64,000 bases of DNA from Oceanospirillaceae bacterium ASP10-02a (GTDB lineage Bacteria; Pseudomonadota; Gammaproteobacteria; Pseudomonadales; Balneatricaceae), in NCBI GenBank assembly GCA_905182035.1, contig CAJIZL010000012.1, forward strand, positions 62,001-126,000. The letters run 5' to 3'. Of this stretch, positions 63,742 to 64,000 are shown piece after piece (the first letter of the stretch is position 1; every line of letters starts with the position of its first letter). The notes beneath the pieces are model-generated. The model worked only from the letters and a program-made list of their open reading frames with translations. It did not search any database and was not told the origin of the DNA. Position numbers and translations under genes: made by a program.

Positions 63742-64000
63742 TCAAATAGATTCTCGAATGAGGTGCCACGCTTCACCCTGTGGCCAGCTTAAGTAATCAA
63801 AATGGCCGCCCCAGTCTCCTAAGACAACCCGTTCTCCTTGGTTTAGGTGGTGAACTTGTGGTCGATGAGTATGGCCATGAATAAGTAAGCTCACTTGATG
63901 TTGATCCATAACTTGGGTTACAGCATGGAGGTTAACATCCATAATCTCGTCAGACTTCATAGCTGTCATAGCTTGGCTTTGCTGTCGAAAGTCTGTGGCT
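63742..64000 (-). CDS. lpxH: UDP-2,3-diacylglucosamine hydrolase LpxH (C-terminal part)
   Basis: The frame is open to the right edge, so only the last 85 or so residues are present. Residues include DEIMDVNLHAVTQVM and the metal-binding motif LLIHGHTHRPQVH, then VVLGDWGG. This is the C-terminal end of LpxH, the manganese phosphoesterase that makes lipid X in lipid A synthesis. It confirms a Gram-negative organism. The rest lies beyond the window. Confidence 0.93.
   Translation of the reverse strand, partial: ATDFRQQSQAMTAMKSDEIMDVNLHAVTQVMDQHQVSLLIHGHTHRPQVHHLNQGERVVLGDWGGHFDYLSWPQGEAWHLIRESI

Noticed and set aside
1-64000. tRNA, rRNA, CRISPR arrays and IS elements
   Set aside because: None recognised: no cloverleaf-like GTTCGA-type segments with matching arms, no spaced direct repeats and no transposase-like proteins.

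Overview
The window is a stretch of chromosome from a marine-type gammaproteobacterium. By eye the GC content is moderate (low to mid 40s). Evidence for the lineage is the block leuC-leuD-leuB-asd-fimV-truA-trpF-(trpB-trpA)-accD-folC-dedD-cvpA-purF-metZ, which follows the Pseudomonas gene order, here with trpBA inserted between trpF and accD. AcnB, MiaE, LpxH, PuuD-type urate oxidation and an RssB/RssC-like pair next to tal/dusA also fit Pseudomonadales or Oceanospirillales. I cannot name a genus. I saw no tRNA, rRNA, CRISPR array, IS transposase or integrase.

Layout. 1-4.7 kb: end of a PP2C-type regulator and a STAS protein, then a tightly overlapping minus-strand operon azlC-azlD-ghrA-like-dusA-tal. 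4.9-9.4 kb: a patchy region with a DUF924 protein, two possible integron-cassette-like genes (DUF805 and a small unknown), sseA, rhlE and a decayed ABM-family gene carrying two frameshifts. 9.6-15.0 kb: a compact purine-ring degradation operon (puuE-uraD-alc-allA-puuD-uraH-gntR) taking urate to urea and glyoxylate, with a palindromic operator candidate upstream. 15-18 kb: thiM, a stomatin/NfeD pair, and a 0.7 kb intergenic region with inverted repeats.

18-29 kb is a one-carbon region: glyA, folD, then a corrinoid-dependent methyl-transfer cluster (corrinoid protein, DUF1638, Virulence_fact-family small protein, methylene-THF reductase, methyl-THF:corrinoid methyltransferase, RACo-type reductive activator), an M50 membrane protease and a divergent GlxA-type regulator. 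This can be read as a route for oxidising methyl groups through a corrinoid protein and THF. The expected substrate-specific MttB/MtgB-type methyltransferase is not in the window. This is the most interesting system here.

30-50 kb is mostly housekeeping: leucine and tryptophan biosynthesis, aspartate-semialdehyde dehydrogenase, FimV, TruA, AccD, FolC, PurF, MetZ, a REC-GGDEF protein and aconitase B. 50-64 kb holds miaE and a taurine or related sulfonate region: two EamA exporters, a phosphotransacetylase-like protein, a MocR/TauR-like regulator divergent from a taurine:pyruvate-aminotransferase-like enzyme, a cytoplasmic sulfite dehydrogenase (soeABC) and a TauE/SafE exporter. Sulfoacetaldehyde acetyltransferase (xsc), which should join these steps, is absent from the window. 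The window ends inside lpxH on the minus strand.
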